From Rhodococcus yananensis (GTDB lineage Bacteria > Actinomycetota > Actinomycetes > Mycobacteriales > Mycobacteriaceae), in the NCBI RefSeq assembly GCF_020515525.1, contig NZ_JAIYEP010000018.1, forward strand, positions 1-64,000: 64,000 nucleotides of DNA. Direction: 5' to 3'. A program made the translations under genes and the position numbers. Shown piece by piece: positions 18,409 to 27,599 of this stretch; within the stretch, counting starts at the first letter, position 1; the number at the start of each line of letters is the position of its first letter. Below the pieces are notes generated by a model. That model ran no database searches and was not told the DNA's origin. It saw only the letters and a program-made list of their open reading frames with translations.

Positions 18409-18554
18409 GTCGACCGGCGGCTGTTCGGGAGCGTTGGGTGATGTCGTCATGCGCCGCTCTCGGCGACGGCCCCCCAGGCGCGAGCGAGTGGTGGTCGGGG
18501 GCGCTACCCACCTCCCGAAAGGAGGGTTCGCGGAAGGGGGGGGTCGAATCCCCA

Positions 18555-18594
18555 GAAAATTTCAGGCCCGGGAAACCTTGGTTTCCCGGGCCTG
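18555..18594 (-). terminator. Terminator of tRNA-fMet
   Basis: CAGGCCCGGGAAACC (18563-18577) pairs with GGTTTCCCGGGCCTG (18580-18594), and on the minus strand AAATTTTC follows. It lies 6 bases beyond the tRNA 3' end. Confidence 0.85.
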
Positions 18595-18599
18595 ATTCG

Positions 18600-18673
18600 T
18601 AGCGGGGACAGGATTTGAACCTGCGACCTCTGGGTTATGAGCCCAGCGAGCTACCGAGCTGCTCCACCCCGCG
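18600..18673 (-). tRNA. Initiator tRNA-Met (CAT)
   Basis: The minus strand reads CGCGGGGTGGAGCAGC at the 5' end and CCCCGCTA at the 3' end. The first base pair is mismatched (C1-T72), and the anticodon stem carries three G-C pairs around CTCATAA (GGGCTCATAACCC). Both are identity elements of initiator tRNA. It is 74 nt without an encoded CCA. Confidence 0.93.
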
Positions 18674-18871
18674 TTGCATGAACGAAGTTACACGAGCGTC
18701 GGAACGGAAAGCAAATCGCCTGCACCGCGCACCGATTCGGTACGGACACCGGACGATTCGCGTGTCCGGGGTCACTTCCCGACCACATCCACAGTCCGCC
18801 ACCACGATGATCGGCGCGGATTCTGCGGGCCTGCGCCGCTCGAGCAACCGTTCGGGAAAGTAGTCCCCCGA

Positions 18872-18915
18872 GAACGTAGGAACCCCACGGCCACCGCCGC
18901 GGGGTTCCTACGTTC
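18872..18915 (-). terminator. Strong hairpin after the UPF0182 gene
   Basis: GAACGTAGGAACCCC (18872-18886) and its exact complement (18901-18915) form a 15-bp stem with a 14-base loop, 18 bases past the UPF0182 stop. No T-run follows on the minus strand. Confidence 0.6.
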
Positions 18916-18932
18916 TGCACCTGGAGCGCCGG

Positions 18933-21900
18933 TCAGCCGCCCGACGACTGGTAGCTCTCGACGGCACGCTGCACCCGGTCGAGTGCACGTCCGTACTGCC
19001 CGAAGTCGCCGCTGCGCTGAGCGTTGGCGAGGTCCTCGAGAGCCGAATCGAGTTCGGCGATCGCCGCGTCCCGACCCACCGGTGGCGCCGACGGGGCCGG
19101 TGCCTCCGCCTCACCGTCCGGTGTGACGACGGGTGCGGCTCCCTCCGCGGTCTCCGTCCGGGTCTCGTCTTCCACTTCGGCGCTCGCGACCGCTTCCCCG
19201 CCCGGGGCCGTCGCCATGTCGCCGACACCGGGGCCGAACACCTGGTCCAGTGCTGCGGCGAGCGTCGGGGCGTAGCCGATCCGCACACCACCGCTCGAAC
19301 CCGGCTCCCGATAACTCACGAGCACACGTGACAGCTGCGGGAACGTCGAGGTGCTGCCCGCCGTCGGGTTACGTTCGGTGTACATCGGCTGGACGTACAG
19401 GATGCCGCCCTGCGCGATCGGCAACGTCAGCAGGTTGCCGTAGTGGATCCGGTTGGATCTCTCGAGCAGCGTCCGTTCCGACGCCACCCGGGTATCGGAG
19501 ATCATGGCATTCTGAGTCTGCTCCGGACCAAATGTCTGTGTGTCCGTAGGTAATTGCAGAATCGTGAACTTGCCGTAGTTCTCGGGATCGGATTCCACGG
19601 AGATGTACGCCGACAGGAACTGCCGGTTGTAACCCACCATCGCCGACGTCAACCTGAACCGCGCCTCGGCCGTCGTCTCGTCGCCCATCAGCAGGTAGTA
19701 CGGCGGCTGATTGGCGGTCGTGTCGACCGTCGGATCCGCGGGAACCGACCAGAACGCGTTGTTGGTGAAGAACTCACGCGGATCGTCGACGTGGTACTTC
19801 GCCAACATCTCGCGCTGCACCTTGAACAGATCCTCCGGGTACCGGAAGTGTGCACTCAACTCGTCGGAGACCTGGTCCTTGGGTGTCACCGCGTCCGGGA
19901 AGACCCCCATCCACGCGCTGAGCACCGGATCCTGCTCATCGACCTGATAGAGGGTCACGGTGCCGTCGTACGCATCGACCGTCGCCTTCACCGAGTTACG
20001 GATGTACGACACCTCCTTACGCGGCAGCAGACGTCCGGTGTTCTGATCGATGCTGTCCTCGACCAGTCCCTCGAGCGAACTGCGCTGCGCGTACGGGTAG
20101 TTGTCGAGCGTGGTGTACGCGTCGACGATCCACACGATCCGCCCGTCGACCGCGGCGGGGTAGACGTCGCCGTCCGCCGTGAGCCACGGCGCGACCTTGG
20201 TGACGCGATCGCGGGGGTCGCGGTTGAACAGGATCTTCGAATCGCTGCCGATCGCACTGGAGAACAAGATGTTGCGTTCGGCGTACTTTCCGGCGAACGC
20301 CAACCGGTTGAACCAGTTCCCGATGTCGACCCCACCCTCACCGGTGTACGTGTACTTCTCGGTGTCGGTGTCGTACTCGCGGGGCGCGGATCCCTCGGGG
20401 CCGCCGACGATCGCGTAGTCCGGGTCGGCCTGCGCGATCACCTCGCCGTAGTAGACGCGGGGCTGCTCGACGGGAATGACCTGGTTGTCCGCAGCGAGCG
20501 ACGCGAGGTCACTGATCATGTACACGGGGTAGCCGCTGTTGCTGTTCGCGGCCTCCTCCGCCGACGCACTCACCGCGGCGTTCACGCGGTTCGCCGGTGC
20601 CGCCACCAGACCGTTGCCGTGCGTGTACACGGTGTGCCGGTTGATCCAGTCGGTCTGGTTGCCGGTGAGACTCGACGGAGACAGCTCACGCGCCGCGACG
20701 ATGTAGTCCTCGACACGCCCGTCGACCTCGTACCGGTCGATGTCCAGCGATTCGGGGTAGCCGTAGAAGTTCTTCAGCTGCGTCTGCTGCGTGAAGGTGC
20801 GCGGCAGCACGTTCGGGTCGAGCAGACGCGTGTTCGCGATGGTGGTGATGTCGGCCGGAACCTCCTCCGGCGGCACCGTGCCCTCACCCGAATACGCCTC
20901 GTACGTGACGACGTCGTCGGTGATCCCGTACGCCTCCCGGGTCGCCGCGATGTTCCGCTCGATGTACTCGCGCTCCTTGTCGGCGGCGTTCGGCCGGACC
21001 GAGAACTGCTCGACCATCAGCGGATAGACGGCGCCCACGAGGATGGACGACAGGACCAGCAACGCTGTCGCGAGCGCCGGGATACGCAGATCACGCAGCA
21101 CGATCGCTGCGAAGAACGCCAGCGCACAGATGACGGCGATCGCCATCAGGATCATCTTCGCGGGCAACACCGCATTGGTGTCGGTGAAACCGGCGCCGGT
21201 GAACATCGGTTCCTTGCGCCCGCTCCACAACAGCTCGTAGCGATCCAACCAGTACGCGACCGCCTTGAACGCCACGAAGAGCCCGGCCATGATCGCCAAT
21301 TGCACACGAGCGGCGGTGGACACACTGCCACCGCGCCCCGCCAGGCGGATCCCACCGAACACGTAGTGGGTGACCAGACTCGCGAGGAACGCGAAGATCA
21401 CGGCCACGAACATCCAGTTCAGGACGAACCGGTAGAACGGCAGGTCGAACGCATAGAACCCGACATCCAAGCCGAACTGCGGATCGGTGGTGCCGAACGA
21501 ACCTCCGTTGAAGAACATCTGCACCGTCACCCAGCTCGACTGGGCGATCAGCCCCGACAGCACACCCAGCACGATCGGGATGCCGAGCCCGAAGGTGCGC
21601 ATCCGCGTCATCACCGCGGTGCGGTACCGCGCGACGGGATCGTTGGGACCGGCCGTGGGGACGAACACCGGTCTGGACCGGTACGCGAGGAGCAGCGCCA
21701 GCCACACCACGACACCCACGAACACGCCGACCACGAGGAACAACACGATCCTCGTCATCAGCACCTTGACGTACACACTGCGGAAATCGACGGAACCGAA
21801 CCACAGCCAGTTGGTGTACGTGTCCACGAGCCGCGGCCCGAGCAGCAGCAGCACAGCGACCACCGCAGCCAGAACCAGCAGGATCTTGGTTCGTTTCGAC

Positions 21901-21935
21901 AAACTCGGTATTCCGGTCGGGGGCCTCATGCCCAC
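18933..21935 (-). CDS. UPF0182 family large membrane protein
   Basis: The 1000-residue protein has seven or so transmembrane helices in its first 330 residues (starting KILLVLAAVVAVLLLLGPRL), then a large predicted extracytoplasmic domain (for example TVYTHGNGLVAAPANRVN and NWFNRLAFAGKYAERNILFS), and a disordered Glu/Ala/Pro-rich C-terminus. It matches the actinobacterial UPF0182 family (Rv3193c position), whose function is unknown. GTG 21935 gives MGMRPPTG and follows a GGGAG; TTG 21950 and ATG 21929 are alternatives. It is divergent from the PPA1309-family gene. Confidence 0.9.
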   Translation of the reverse strand: MGMRPPTGIPSLSKRTKILLVLAAVVAVLLLLGPRLVDTYTNWLWFGSVDFRSVYVKVLMTRIVLFLVVGVFVGVVVWLALLLAYRSRPVFVPTAGPNDPVARYRTAVMTRMRTFGLGIPIVLGVLSGLIAQSSWVTVQMFFNGGSFGTTDPQFGLDVGFYAFDLPFYRFVLNWMFVAVIFAFLASLVTHYVFGGIRLAGRGGSVSTAARVQLAIMAGLFVAFKAVAYWLDRYELLWSGRKEPMFTGAGFTDTNAVLPAKMILMAIAVICALAFFAAIVLRDLRIPALATALLVLSSILVGAVYPLMVEQFSVRPNAADKEREYIERNIAATREAYGITDDVVTYEAYSGEGTVPPEEVPADITTIANTRLLDPNVLPRTFTQQTQLKNFYGYPESLDIDRYEVDGRVEDYIVAARELSPSSLTGNQTDWINRHTVYTHGNGLVAAPANRVNAAVSASAEEAANSNSGYPVYMISDLASLAADNQVIPVEQPRVYYGEVIAQADPDYAIVGGPEGSAPREYDTDTEKYTYTGEGGVDIGNWFNRLAFAGKYAERNILFSSAIGSDSKILFNRDPRDRVTKVAPWLTADGDVYPAAVDGRIVWIVDAYTTLDNYPYAQRSSLEGLVEDSIDQNTGRLLPRKEVSYIRNSVKATVDAYDGTVTLYQVDEQDPVLSAWMGVFPDAVTPKDQVSDELSAHFRYPEDLFKVQREMLAKYHVDDPREFFTNNAFWSVPADPTVDTTANQPPYYLLMGDETTAEARFRLTSAMVGYNRQFLSAYISVESDPENYGKFTILQLPTDTQTFGPEQTQNAMISDTRVASERTLLERSNRIHYGNLLTLPIAQGGILYVQPMYTERNPTAGSTSTFPQLSRVLVSYREPGSSGGVRIGYAPTLAAALDQVFGPGVGDMATAPGGEAVASAEVEDETRTETAEGAAPVVTPDGEAEAPAPSAPPVGRDAAIAELDSALEDLANAQRSGDFGQYGRALDRVQRAVESYQSSGG

Positions 21936-22065
21936 GTGCCACGCTCCCAACTCTTCCGTCGGCGCACGGGGGCGCCACGTCCGTCACCTCGACTGACCGT
22001 TTCGCCCCACTCTACGGAACCAGGGACGCCACGGCTCGCATGCAGGCGAATGTCAGGATGGACCG

Positions 22066-22656
22066 GTGACCGATCACCTGCCAGTCCCGTCCGAGAGCGC
22101 CCTCGCGCGCGCCGTCCACGAGATCGTCGACTTCGTCGACGCCGAGGGTTGGGACCGGCCGCCCACGCTGTTCGCGCTGGTCCCCACCGCGCTGCTCGCC
22201 GCGGCCGAACCGACGCTGAGCGACCAACTCGACGACGGGCACGAATACACCCCGGTCGTGCAGGAACTCCTGCCCGACGACGTCGAGGGGGGCAGTCCCG
22301 CGCTCGAAGAGTTCCTCTCGACCACGAGCTGGCCCGACCAGGTCGCCGGATGCGCCCTGGTGCAGGAGATCGTGGTGCTGCCACCGGGCGCCGAGTCCGA
22401 CCTCGACGAGGCGTCCGCGCCGCAACTGACCGACCGTCATCGCACCACCGCCCGGGAGGCGGCGTTGCGCCGCCCCGACGGCCGGGAGGCCCGCCTGATC
22501 ACGGGCGTACTGCGCGACGGTCCGTCGCTGAGCCTGCTCGAGTTGCGCCCCACGGACGACGACCCGTTCGCCGGCGCCGAACTGCGCACCTACGACGAGC
22601 TCGCACCGGGTGTCGTGGCCGCCCTGTACGCGACACTCGACAACCGACCCGACTGA
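22066..22656 (+). CDS. PPA1309-family protein
   Basis: A 196-residue soluble protein with no signal peptide or membrane segment. Segments such as HEIVDFVDAEGWDRPPTLFALVPT and CALVQEIVVLPP match the conserved actinobacterial PPA1309 family, which has no known activity. The start at GTG 22066 follows GGATG. It stands convergent to the PDZ-Lon protease gene (18-bp gap) and divergent from UPF0182, an arrangement retained across relatives. Confidence 0.8.
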   Translation: MTDHLPVPSESALARAVHEIVDFVDAEGWDRPPTLFALVPTALLAAAEPTLSDQLDDGHEYTPVVQELLPDDVEGGSPALEEFLSTTSWPDQVAGCALVQEIVVLPPGAESDLDEASAPQLTDRHRTTAREAALRRPDGREARLITGVLRDGPSLSLLELRPTDDDPFAGAELRTYDELAPGVVAALYATLDNRPD

Positions 22657-22674
22657 CACCCGGCCCGGCCGACG

Positions 22675-23700
22675 TCACCGGCAGGTGGGTGCGTCACCGC
22701 CTGCCGCGACGGTCGCGAGCGCGTCGATCGCGCCGTCGAGGGTCTCCACCTCCACGAGCCGGACACCGTCGGGGGCACCGGTCAGCGCCTCCGCGCAGTT
22801 GTCGGCCGGCACCAGGAACACCGATGCACCCTGTTCGGCGGCGGCGGTGAGCTTGTGGGTGATCCCGCCGATCGGCCCCACCACGCCGTCCGAGTCGATC
22901 GTGCCGGTCCCGGCCACGTCCATCCCGCCGTTGAGCTCGCCGGGACTCAACTTGTCGACCACCGCCAGGCTGAACATCAGCCCGGCCGACGGACCACCGA
23001 TGTCGGCGAGGTTGAACGTGACCGTGAACGGCACGTCCGGGACCTCCTCCGTACCGATGCCGAGGAAGCCCTTGTCGGGGGCCCCCGGTCGAGCCCCGAC
23101 AGTGACCGTCACGGTCTGCTCGGCACCGTCGCGGTCGACGACGATGTCGACGGTGCCGCCGGGTGCGACGGCTCCCACCGCCCGCTGCACGTCACCCGCC
23201 GTGGCCATGTCCTCCCCACCGACCCGCAGGATGCGATCGCCCTCGCTGAGCAGGCCCGATGCGGGGACGTCCTCCCCCACCTGCGCGACCCTCAGCACGA
23301 CCGGCATGTCCAGGTGGTGCAGCGCGGCGAGTTCGGCGCTGCGCTCGGACTGCGTGAACTGCGCGTGATCGGCCGCCCGGACCTCGTCCTTGCTGCGGTT
23401 CGGTGGATAGACCTGTTCGCGCGGGGCGAGCGAGTACCGTCCGCTGACCCACGCCGTCAGTGTCTGCGCGAAGTTGAGACTGTCCGTGACACCGACGGTG
23501 GTCATGACCAACTGCCCGGTCGTCGGGTCCGGCTCGACACCGTCGACCTGCACCACCGGGGTGCCGTCGACATCACCGAGGGTGTCGAAGGTCGGCCCCG
23601 GTCCGAGCGCGACATACGGAACCCGCACGTTGAAGGCGATGATCACGAGAACCACGACCGGGAGCAGCACAGCGACAGGTGTCACGAGGCGTCGATTCAC
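22675..23700 (-). CDS. PDZ-domain Lon-type (S16) serine protease, membrane-anchored
   Basis: The 341-residue protein has an N-terminal transmembrane anchor (residues 8-25), a PDZ domain (about 135-200, with ASGLLSEGDRILRVGGED) and a C-terminal Lon protease domain. The catalytic Ser238 lies in GGPSAGL and Lys283 in GPIGGITHKL, the Ser/Lys dyad of family S16. It should cleave extracytoplasmic substrates selected by the PDZ domain. It corresponds in position to Rv3194c and is divergent from the DUF2342 gene, 87 bp away. Confidence 0.92.
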   Translation of the reverse strand: MNRRLVTPVAVLLPVVVLVIIAFNVRVPYVALGPGPTFDTLGDVDGTPVVQVDGVEPDPTTGQLVMTTVGVTDSLNFAQTLTAWVSGRYSLAPREQVYPPNRSKDEVRAADHAQFTQSERSAELAALHHLDMPVVLRVAQVGEDVPASGLLSEGDRILRVGGEDMATAGDVQRAVGAVAPGGTVDIVVDRDGAEQTVTVTVGARPGAPDKGFLGIGTEEVPDVPFTVTFNLADIGGPSAGLMFSLAVVDKLSPGELNGGMDVAGTGTIDSDGVVGPIGGITHKLTAAAEQGASVFLVPADNCAEALTGAPDGVRLVEVETLDGAIDALATVAAGGDAPTCR

Positions 23701-23787
23701 CCGGACAGGGTATCGGGACCTCTCTGTTCGCCGTCAGCGTGACTGCGTGCGGCGTTTCGGTGCGCCCGGCCTTGTACCGTTGACGGT

Positions 23788-25260
23788 ATGAGCGACGTGC
23801 CCTTCGGATTCTCGAATCCCGACGACGATCCCGACCGCAAGAAGGACGGGGGATCCGGCAGTGGCGACTCCGGCAGTGGCGGCGCCGGCGGATTCCCGTT
23901 CGGGTTCGGAGCACCCGGCGGAGAGAACCCGTTCGGGGGTGGGCAGAACCCGTTCGGCGCGCAGGGCTTCGACCCGTCCCAGCTCGGGCAGATGCTCAGC
24001 CAGTTCGGGCAGATGCTCAGCGGGATGGGGTCGGCGATGGGGTCCGGCGACACCGGACCGGTGAACTACGACATCGCCGTCAAACTCGCCCGCCAGCAGA
24101 TCGGATCCGTCACCCCGGTCTCGTCGACGACCGCCGATGCCGTCCGCGACGCGACCCGCCTCGCCGAACTGTGGCTCGACGCGGCGACGACACTGCCTGC
24201 CGGTGCCTCGCGCACGGTCGTGTGGACCCCGGTCGACTGGCTCGACAACACGCTCGACACCTGGAAGCGTCTGTGCAATCCGATCGCCGAGCAGGTCAAC
24301 GGCATGATGGTGCAGGGCCTGCCCGAGGAGGCCCGGGCGATGGTCGGCCCGATGATGGGGATGTTCGCGCAGATGGGTGGGGTGGCGTTCGGATCGCAGC
24401 TCGGTCAGGCACTCGGCCAGCTGTCCAAGGAGGTGCTGACCTCCACCGACATCGGTCTTCCCCTCGGCCCCGAGGGCACCGCGGCGCTCATGCCCACCGC
24501 CATCGAGGCGTTCGGTGACGGGCTCGAACAGCCCGCCCAGGAGGTCATGGTCTTCCTGGCGGCCCGCGAGGCCGCACACCAACGCCTGTTCAGCCACGTC
24601 CCCTGGCTCCGGCAGCGTCTGCTCGGCACCGTCGAGGAGTACGCGCGCGGCATCAAGATGGATTTCTCGGCGATCGAGGATCTCGCGCAGGGCTTCGACC
24701 CGAACGCCCTCGCCGATCCGGAGAAGCTCCAGGAACTGCTCGGCCAGGGCGCGTTCGAACCGCAGACCACTCCGGAACAGAAGCAGGCCCTCGAACGGCT
24801 CGAAACGCTCTTCGCCCTGATCGAGGGCTGGGTCGAGACCGTGGTGCTCGACGCACTCGGCGACCGGCTCCCGGGCGCATCGGCCCTGAGCGAGACGCTG
24901 CGGCGCCGCCGGGCCACCGGTGGGCCCGCCGAACAGACCTTCGCGTCCCTGGTCGGTCTCGAGCTCCGTCCCCGGAAACTGCGGGAGGCCGCCGCGTTGT
25001 GGCGCACCCTGACCACCGATGCCGGCACCGATGCCCGCGACCACGTCTGGGCGCATCCCGATCTGATGCCCGATTCCTCCGATCTGGACAACCCCGACGG
25101 ATTCGTCGCGCGGGTGCTCGGCACCGACACGGGTGCGTTCGACGATCCGATCGCACAGCTCGAGGCCATGATGGAGCGGGAACGCGCGGAGCGGGAGGAG
25201 ACGGAAGGCCGCGAGGACGGTTCCGACGGCACCGGTGACGATCCGGGCAAATCCGTCTGA
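23788..25260 (+). CDS. DUF2342 zinc-dependent metalloprotease-like protein
   Basis: The 490-residue protein opens with a Gly/Pro/Phe-rich disordered segment (NPFGGGQNPFG) and a GQMLSQFGQMLSGMG helix, followed by the conserved helical DUF2342 domain. The motif REAAH (260-264) with His270 nearby stands where a zincin would have HExxH; the first His is replaced by Arg. Members are annotated as zinc-dependent metalloproteases or F420-associated hydrolases, but activity is not proven. It corresponds to Rv3195 and is followed 93 bp on by the E1-like gene in the same direction. Confidence 0.82.
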   Translation: MSDVPFGFSNPDDDPDRKKDGGSGSGDSGSGGAGGFPFGFGAPGGENPFGGGQNPFGAQGFDPSQLGQMLSQFGQMLSGMGSAMGSGDTGPVNYDIAVKLARQQIGSVTPVSSTTADAVRDATRLAELWLDAATTLPAGASRTVVWTPVDWLDNTLDTWKRLCNPIAEQVNGMMVQGLPEEARAMVGPMMGMFAQMGGVAFGSQLGQALGQLSKEVLTSTDIGLPLGPEGTAALMPTAIEAFGDGLEQPAQEVMVFLAAREAAHQRLFSHVPWLRQRLLGTVEEYARGIKMDFSAIEDLAQGFDPNALADPEKLQELLGQGAFEPQTTPEQKQALERLETLFALIEGWVETVVLDALGDRLPGASALSETLRRRRATGGPAEQTFASLVGLELRPRKLREAAALWRTLTTDAGTDARDHVWAHPDLMPDSSDLDNPDGFVARVLGTDTGAFDDPIAQLEAMMERERAEREETEGREDGSDGTGDDPGKSV

Positions 25261-25353
25261 CCCGACGTTCCACCAGGTCACCGGGCTGCCGACCTGTGGA
25301 CAACCGGTGTTCGACGATCGGCGGCGACCGCCACACGTGCGAGGCTGCCGTGC

Positions 25354-26235
25354 ATGACGCCTCCGCCGCCGACCGGACTGCTCCTCGACCCCGCACTGCT
25401 CGTACTGCGCCGCCCCGACGACACCGTGCAACTCGGGTGGGGGCCGGACACCGGCGCCGTCCTCGTCCCGCCGGCGGGACTCGATGCCTTCGACGTGTGC
25501 GCACTGCTCCGGATGCTCGACGGCCGTATGGACCGCGACCGGATCCTCGACGAGGCAGGTCGGCGCGGCCTCGACCCGACCGCCGTCGCGACGGTGGTCG
25601 ACGGGCTCGTCGACGCCGGCATGGTGCGCACCTCCGACCTCACGGGCGGAGATCCACTCGAACCGGTCACCGCACCCAGGCTCCGGGTGTACGGGCTCGG
25701 TCCACTCACCGAAGCGCTGTGCGACCAGTTGTCCCGGACACATGCCGACTGGTCGCGGGCCGCGCGCTACACGGACGACGCGGAGCTGCGGGGCGGTCTC
25801 GGGTGTGTGATCCTCGCCGACCATCAGGTACCCGATCCCCGGTTGGTCCGGGATCTGATGGCCCACGACATCACGCATTTGACGGTGCGGGTCCGGGACG
25901 GCCGCGGGCTGGTCGGACCGCTCGTCGCACCGGGCCGCACGAGTTGTCTGCGCTGCGCCGACCTCGCCCGCACCGATGCCGATCCTGCGTGGCCCCGATT
26001 GGCCGCGCAGCTGTGGCGTCGGATCGGGCACGCGGACCGGGCCACCACACAGGTCACGGCGGCACTGGCGCTTCGCCAACTCGATCCGATCCTCGGCGGT
26101 GGGCGCACGTCGACACCGACGGCGGTCGACGGGACCGTCGAGGTGGATCTGCGGACGTACCGTTTCGAAACCCGCAGGTGGCGACCGCACCCCGACTGCT
26201 CGTGCCGAACGTCGCGGTCGGGCGTTCAGGCATGA
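25354..26235 (+). CDS. Orphan TOMM-like E1-fold (cyclodehydratase/leader-binding) protein
   Basis: The 293-residue protein has an N-terminal winged-helix, RRE-like part (about residues 5-95) and an E1/ThiF-like part (YGLGPLTEALCDQL). Two cysteine pairs, CLRC (198-201) and CSC (282-284), look like a structural zinc site. Families annotated as TOMM precursor leader-binding proteins show this design, but no YcaO partner, dehydrogenase or precursor peptide is nearby. It occupies the Rv3196 position. The stop codon overlaps the next start as ATGA, so it is translationally coupled to the ABC1 kinase. Function is unknown. Confidence 0.72.
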   Translation: MTPPPPTGLLLDPALLVLRRPDDTVQLGWGPDTGAVLVPPAGLDAFDVCALLRMLDGRMDRDRILDEAGRRGLDPTAVATVVDGLVDAGMVRTSDLTGGDPLEPVTAPRLRVYGLGPLTEALCDQLSRTHADWSRAARYTDDAELRGGLGCVILADHQVPDPRLVRDLMAHDITHLTVRVRDGRGLVGPLVAPGRTSCLRCADLARTDADPAWPRLAAQLWRRIGHADRATTQVTAALALRQLDPILGGGRTSTPTAVDGTVEVDLRTYRFETRRWRPHPDCSCRTSRSGVQA

Positions 26236-27557
26236 TGGTCATCGTGACCGACATCCCTCGCAGAAGCTCTTCCCGCACCGCCAGACTCGCGAGCATCCCG
26301 TTGGGGATCGCCGGGCGCGCCGCGGTGGGTTTCGGCAGGCGTCTCGCCGGCGGCGACCGGGAGGAGATCGACGCCGAGATGACCGCGAAGGCCGCCGAGC
26401 AATTGTTCAGTGTGCTGGGTGAGCTCAAGGGCGGTGCCATGAAGTTCGGGCAGGCTCTGAGCGTCATGGAGGCGGCGGTCCCCGAAGAGTTCGCCGAGCC
26501 GTACCGTGAAGCACTCACCAAGCTGCAGGCCGAGGCACCTCCCCTGCCGGCGAAATCCGTCCATCGCGTGCTCGACCAGCAACTGGGCACCCGCTGGCGT
26601 GAGCGGTTCACCTCGTTCGACGATGTTCCGACGGCGTCGGCCAGTATCGGCCAGGTCCACCGTGCCGTGTGGTCGGACGGCAGGGATGTGGCCGTGAAGG
26701 TGCAGTATCCCGGGGCCGACGAGGCGCTGCGCGCAGATCTGCGCACCCTGTCGCGGTTCGCGTCGCTGTTCGCCACCGTGATGCCGGGAACCGACGTCCG
26801 CGCGATACTCGACGAACTGACGGCCCGAACCGAGGAGGAACTGGACTACCGCACCGAGGCGGACAATCAGCGGGCCTTCGCCGCGGCGTTCGACGGCGAT
26901 CCGGATGTCCTCGTCCCCCGGGTGGTCGCGAGCTCCCCGAAAGTCACCGTGACCGAATGGCTTTCGGCAACTCCCCTGTCGGCGATCATCCACGACGGAA
27001 CCCGGGAGCAGCGCAACCGCGCCGGGGAACTACTGGCCGAGTTCCATTTCGCTTCCCCCGCCCGCGTCGGAATGCTGCACAGCGACCCGCACCCGGGCAA
27101 CTTCATGCTGCTCGACGACGGCCGACTCGGTGTGCTCGACTTCGGCGCGACCGCACCGATGCCCGACGGGTTCCCACCCGTGCTGGGTCGGATGGTACGG
27201 CTCGCGCTCGACGAGCGCTTCGACGAACTGACTCGGCTGTTGTACGACAACGATTTCGTGCTTCCGGGACGAACCGTCACGGATCGGGAGATCGCCGACT
27301 ACCTGCGGCCGTTCACGGACCCGATCCACACCGAGTCGTTCCATTTCACCCGCGCGTGGCTGCAGAAGGCAGCCGGCGCCGCCACGGATCTGACGGGACC
27401 CCAGTTCAAGACGGCGCGGACCCTGAACCTGCCGCCCCAGTACCTGAGTGTGTTCCGGGTGCTGCTGGGCTCGGTGGGGATCTGCGCCCAGCTCGACGCG
27501 TACGCACCGTACATGCGCATCCTCACAAAGTGGCTGCCCGGGTTCGCCGACGAGTGA
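26232..27557 (+). CDS. ABC1/UbiB (AarF)-family atypical kinase
   Basis: The 441-residue protein has the hallmarks of the family: KGGAMKFGQALS (the KxGQ motif), SASIGQVHRA (alanine-rich nucleotide loop), AVKVQYPG (ATP-binding lysine), HSDPHPGNFML (catalytic loop) and VLDFGA (metal-binding DFG). Family members are linked to quinone and lipid metabolism. The ATG at 26232 overlaps the previous stop by 4 bp. It is convergent with whiB7, 42 bp apart, as in M. tuberculosis (Rv3197/whiB7). Substrate is unknown. Confidence 0.88.
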   Translation: MMVIVTDIPRRSSSRTARLASIPLGIAGRAAVGFGRRLAGGDREEIDAEMTAKAAEQLFSVLGELKGGAMKFGQALSVMEAAVPEEFAEPYREALTKLQAEAPPLPAKSVHRVLDQQLGTRWRERFTSFDDVPTASASIGQVHRAVWSDGRDVAVKVQYPGADEALRADLRTLSRFASLFATVMPGTDVRAILDELTARTEEELDYRTEADNQRAFAAAFDGDPDVLVPRVVASSPKVTVTEWLSATPLSAIIHDGTREQRNRAGELLAEFHFASPARVGMLHSDPHPGNFMLLDDGRLGVLDFGATAPMPDGFPPVLGRMVRLALDERFDELTRLLYDNDFVLPGRTVTDREIADYLRPFTDPIHTESFHFTRAWLQKAAGAATDLTGPQFKTARTLNLPPQYLSVFRVLLGSVGICAQLDAYAPYMRILTKWLPGFADE

Positions 27558-27599
27558 CGGCCGGCCCCGGGCCGGAACCCGTCCGCGCGCGACACCTGG

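Larger units (their letters stand above)
18266..18554. other. Intergenic region between fadE23 and tRNA-fMet
   Basis: It holds the fadE23 hairpin at 18300-18332 and a long inverted repeat at 18346-18408, both listed separately. The remainder (about 18410-18550) shows no reading frame or motif that I trust. It ends in a G-run (18538-18543) just before the tRNA terminator. Confidence 0.4.

Noticed and set aside
19554..22850. 1098-codon open frame on the plus strand across UPF0182
   Set aside because: Low-complexity Arg/His/Val product lying antisense to a recognised gene and running across two further genes.
25296..26231. N-terminal extension of the ABC1 kinase frame
   Set aside because: Overlaps the E1-like gene out of frame and is Arg-rich; the kinase begins at the ATGA overlap.
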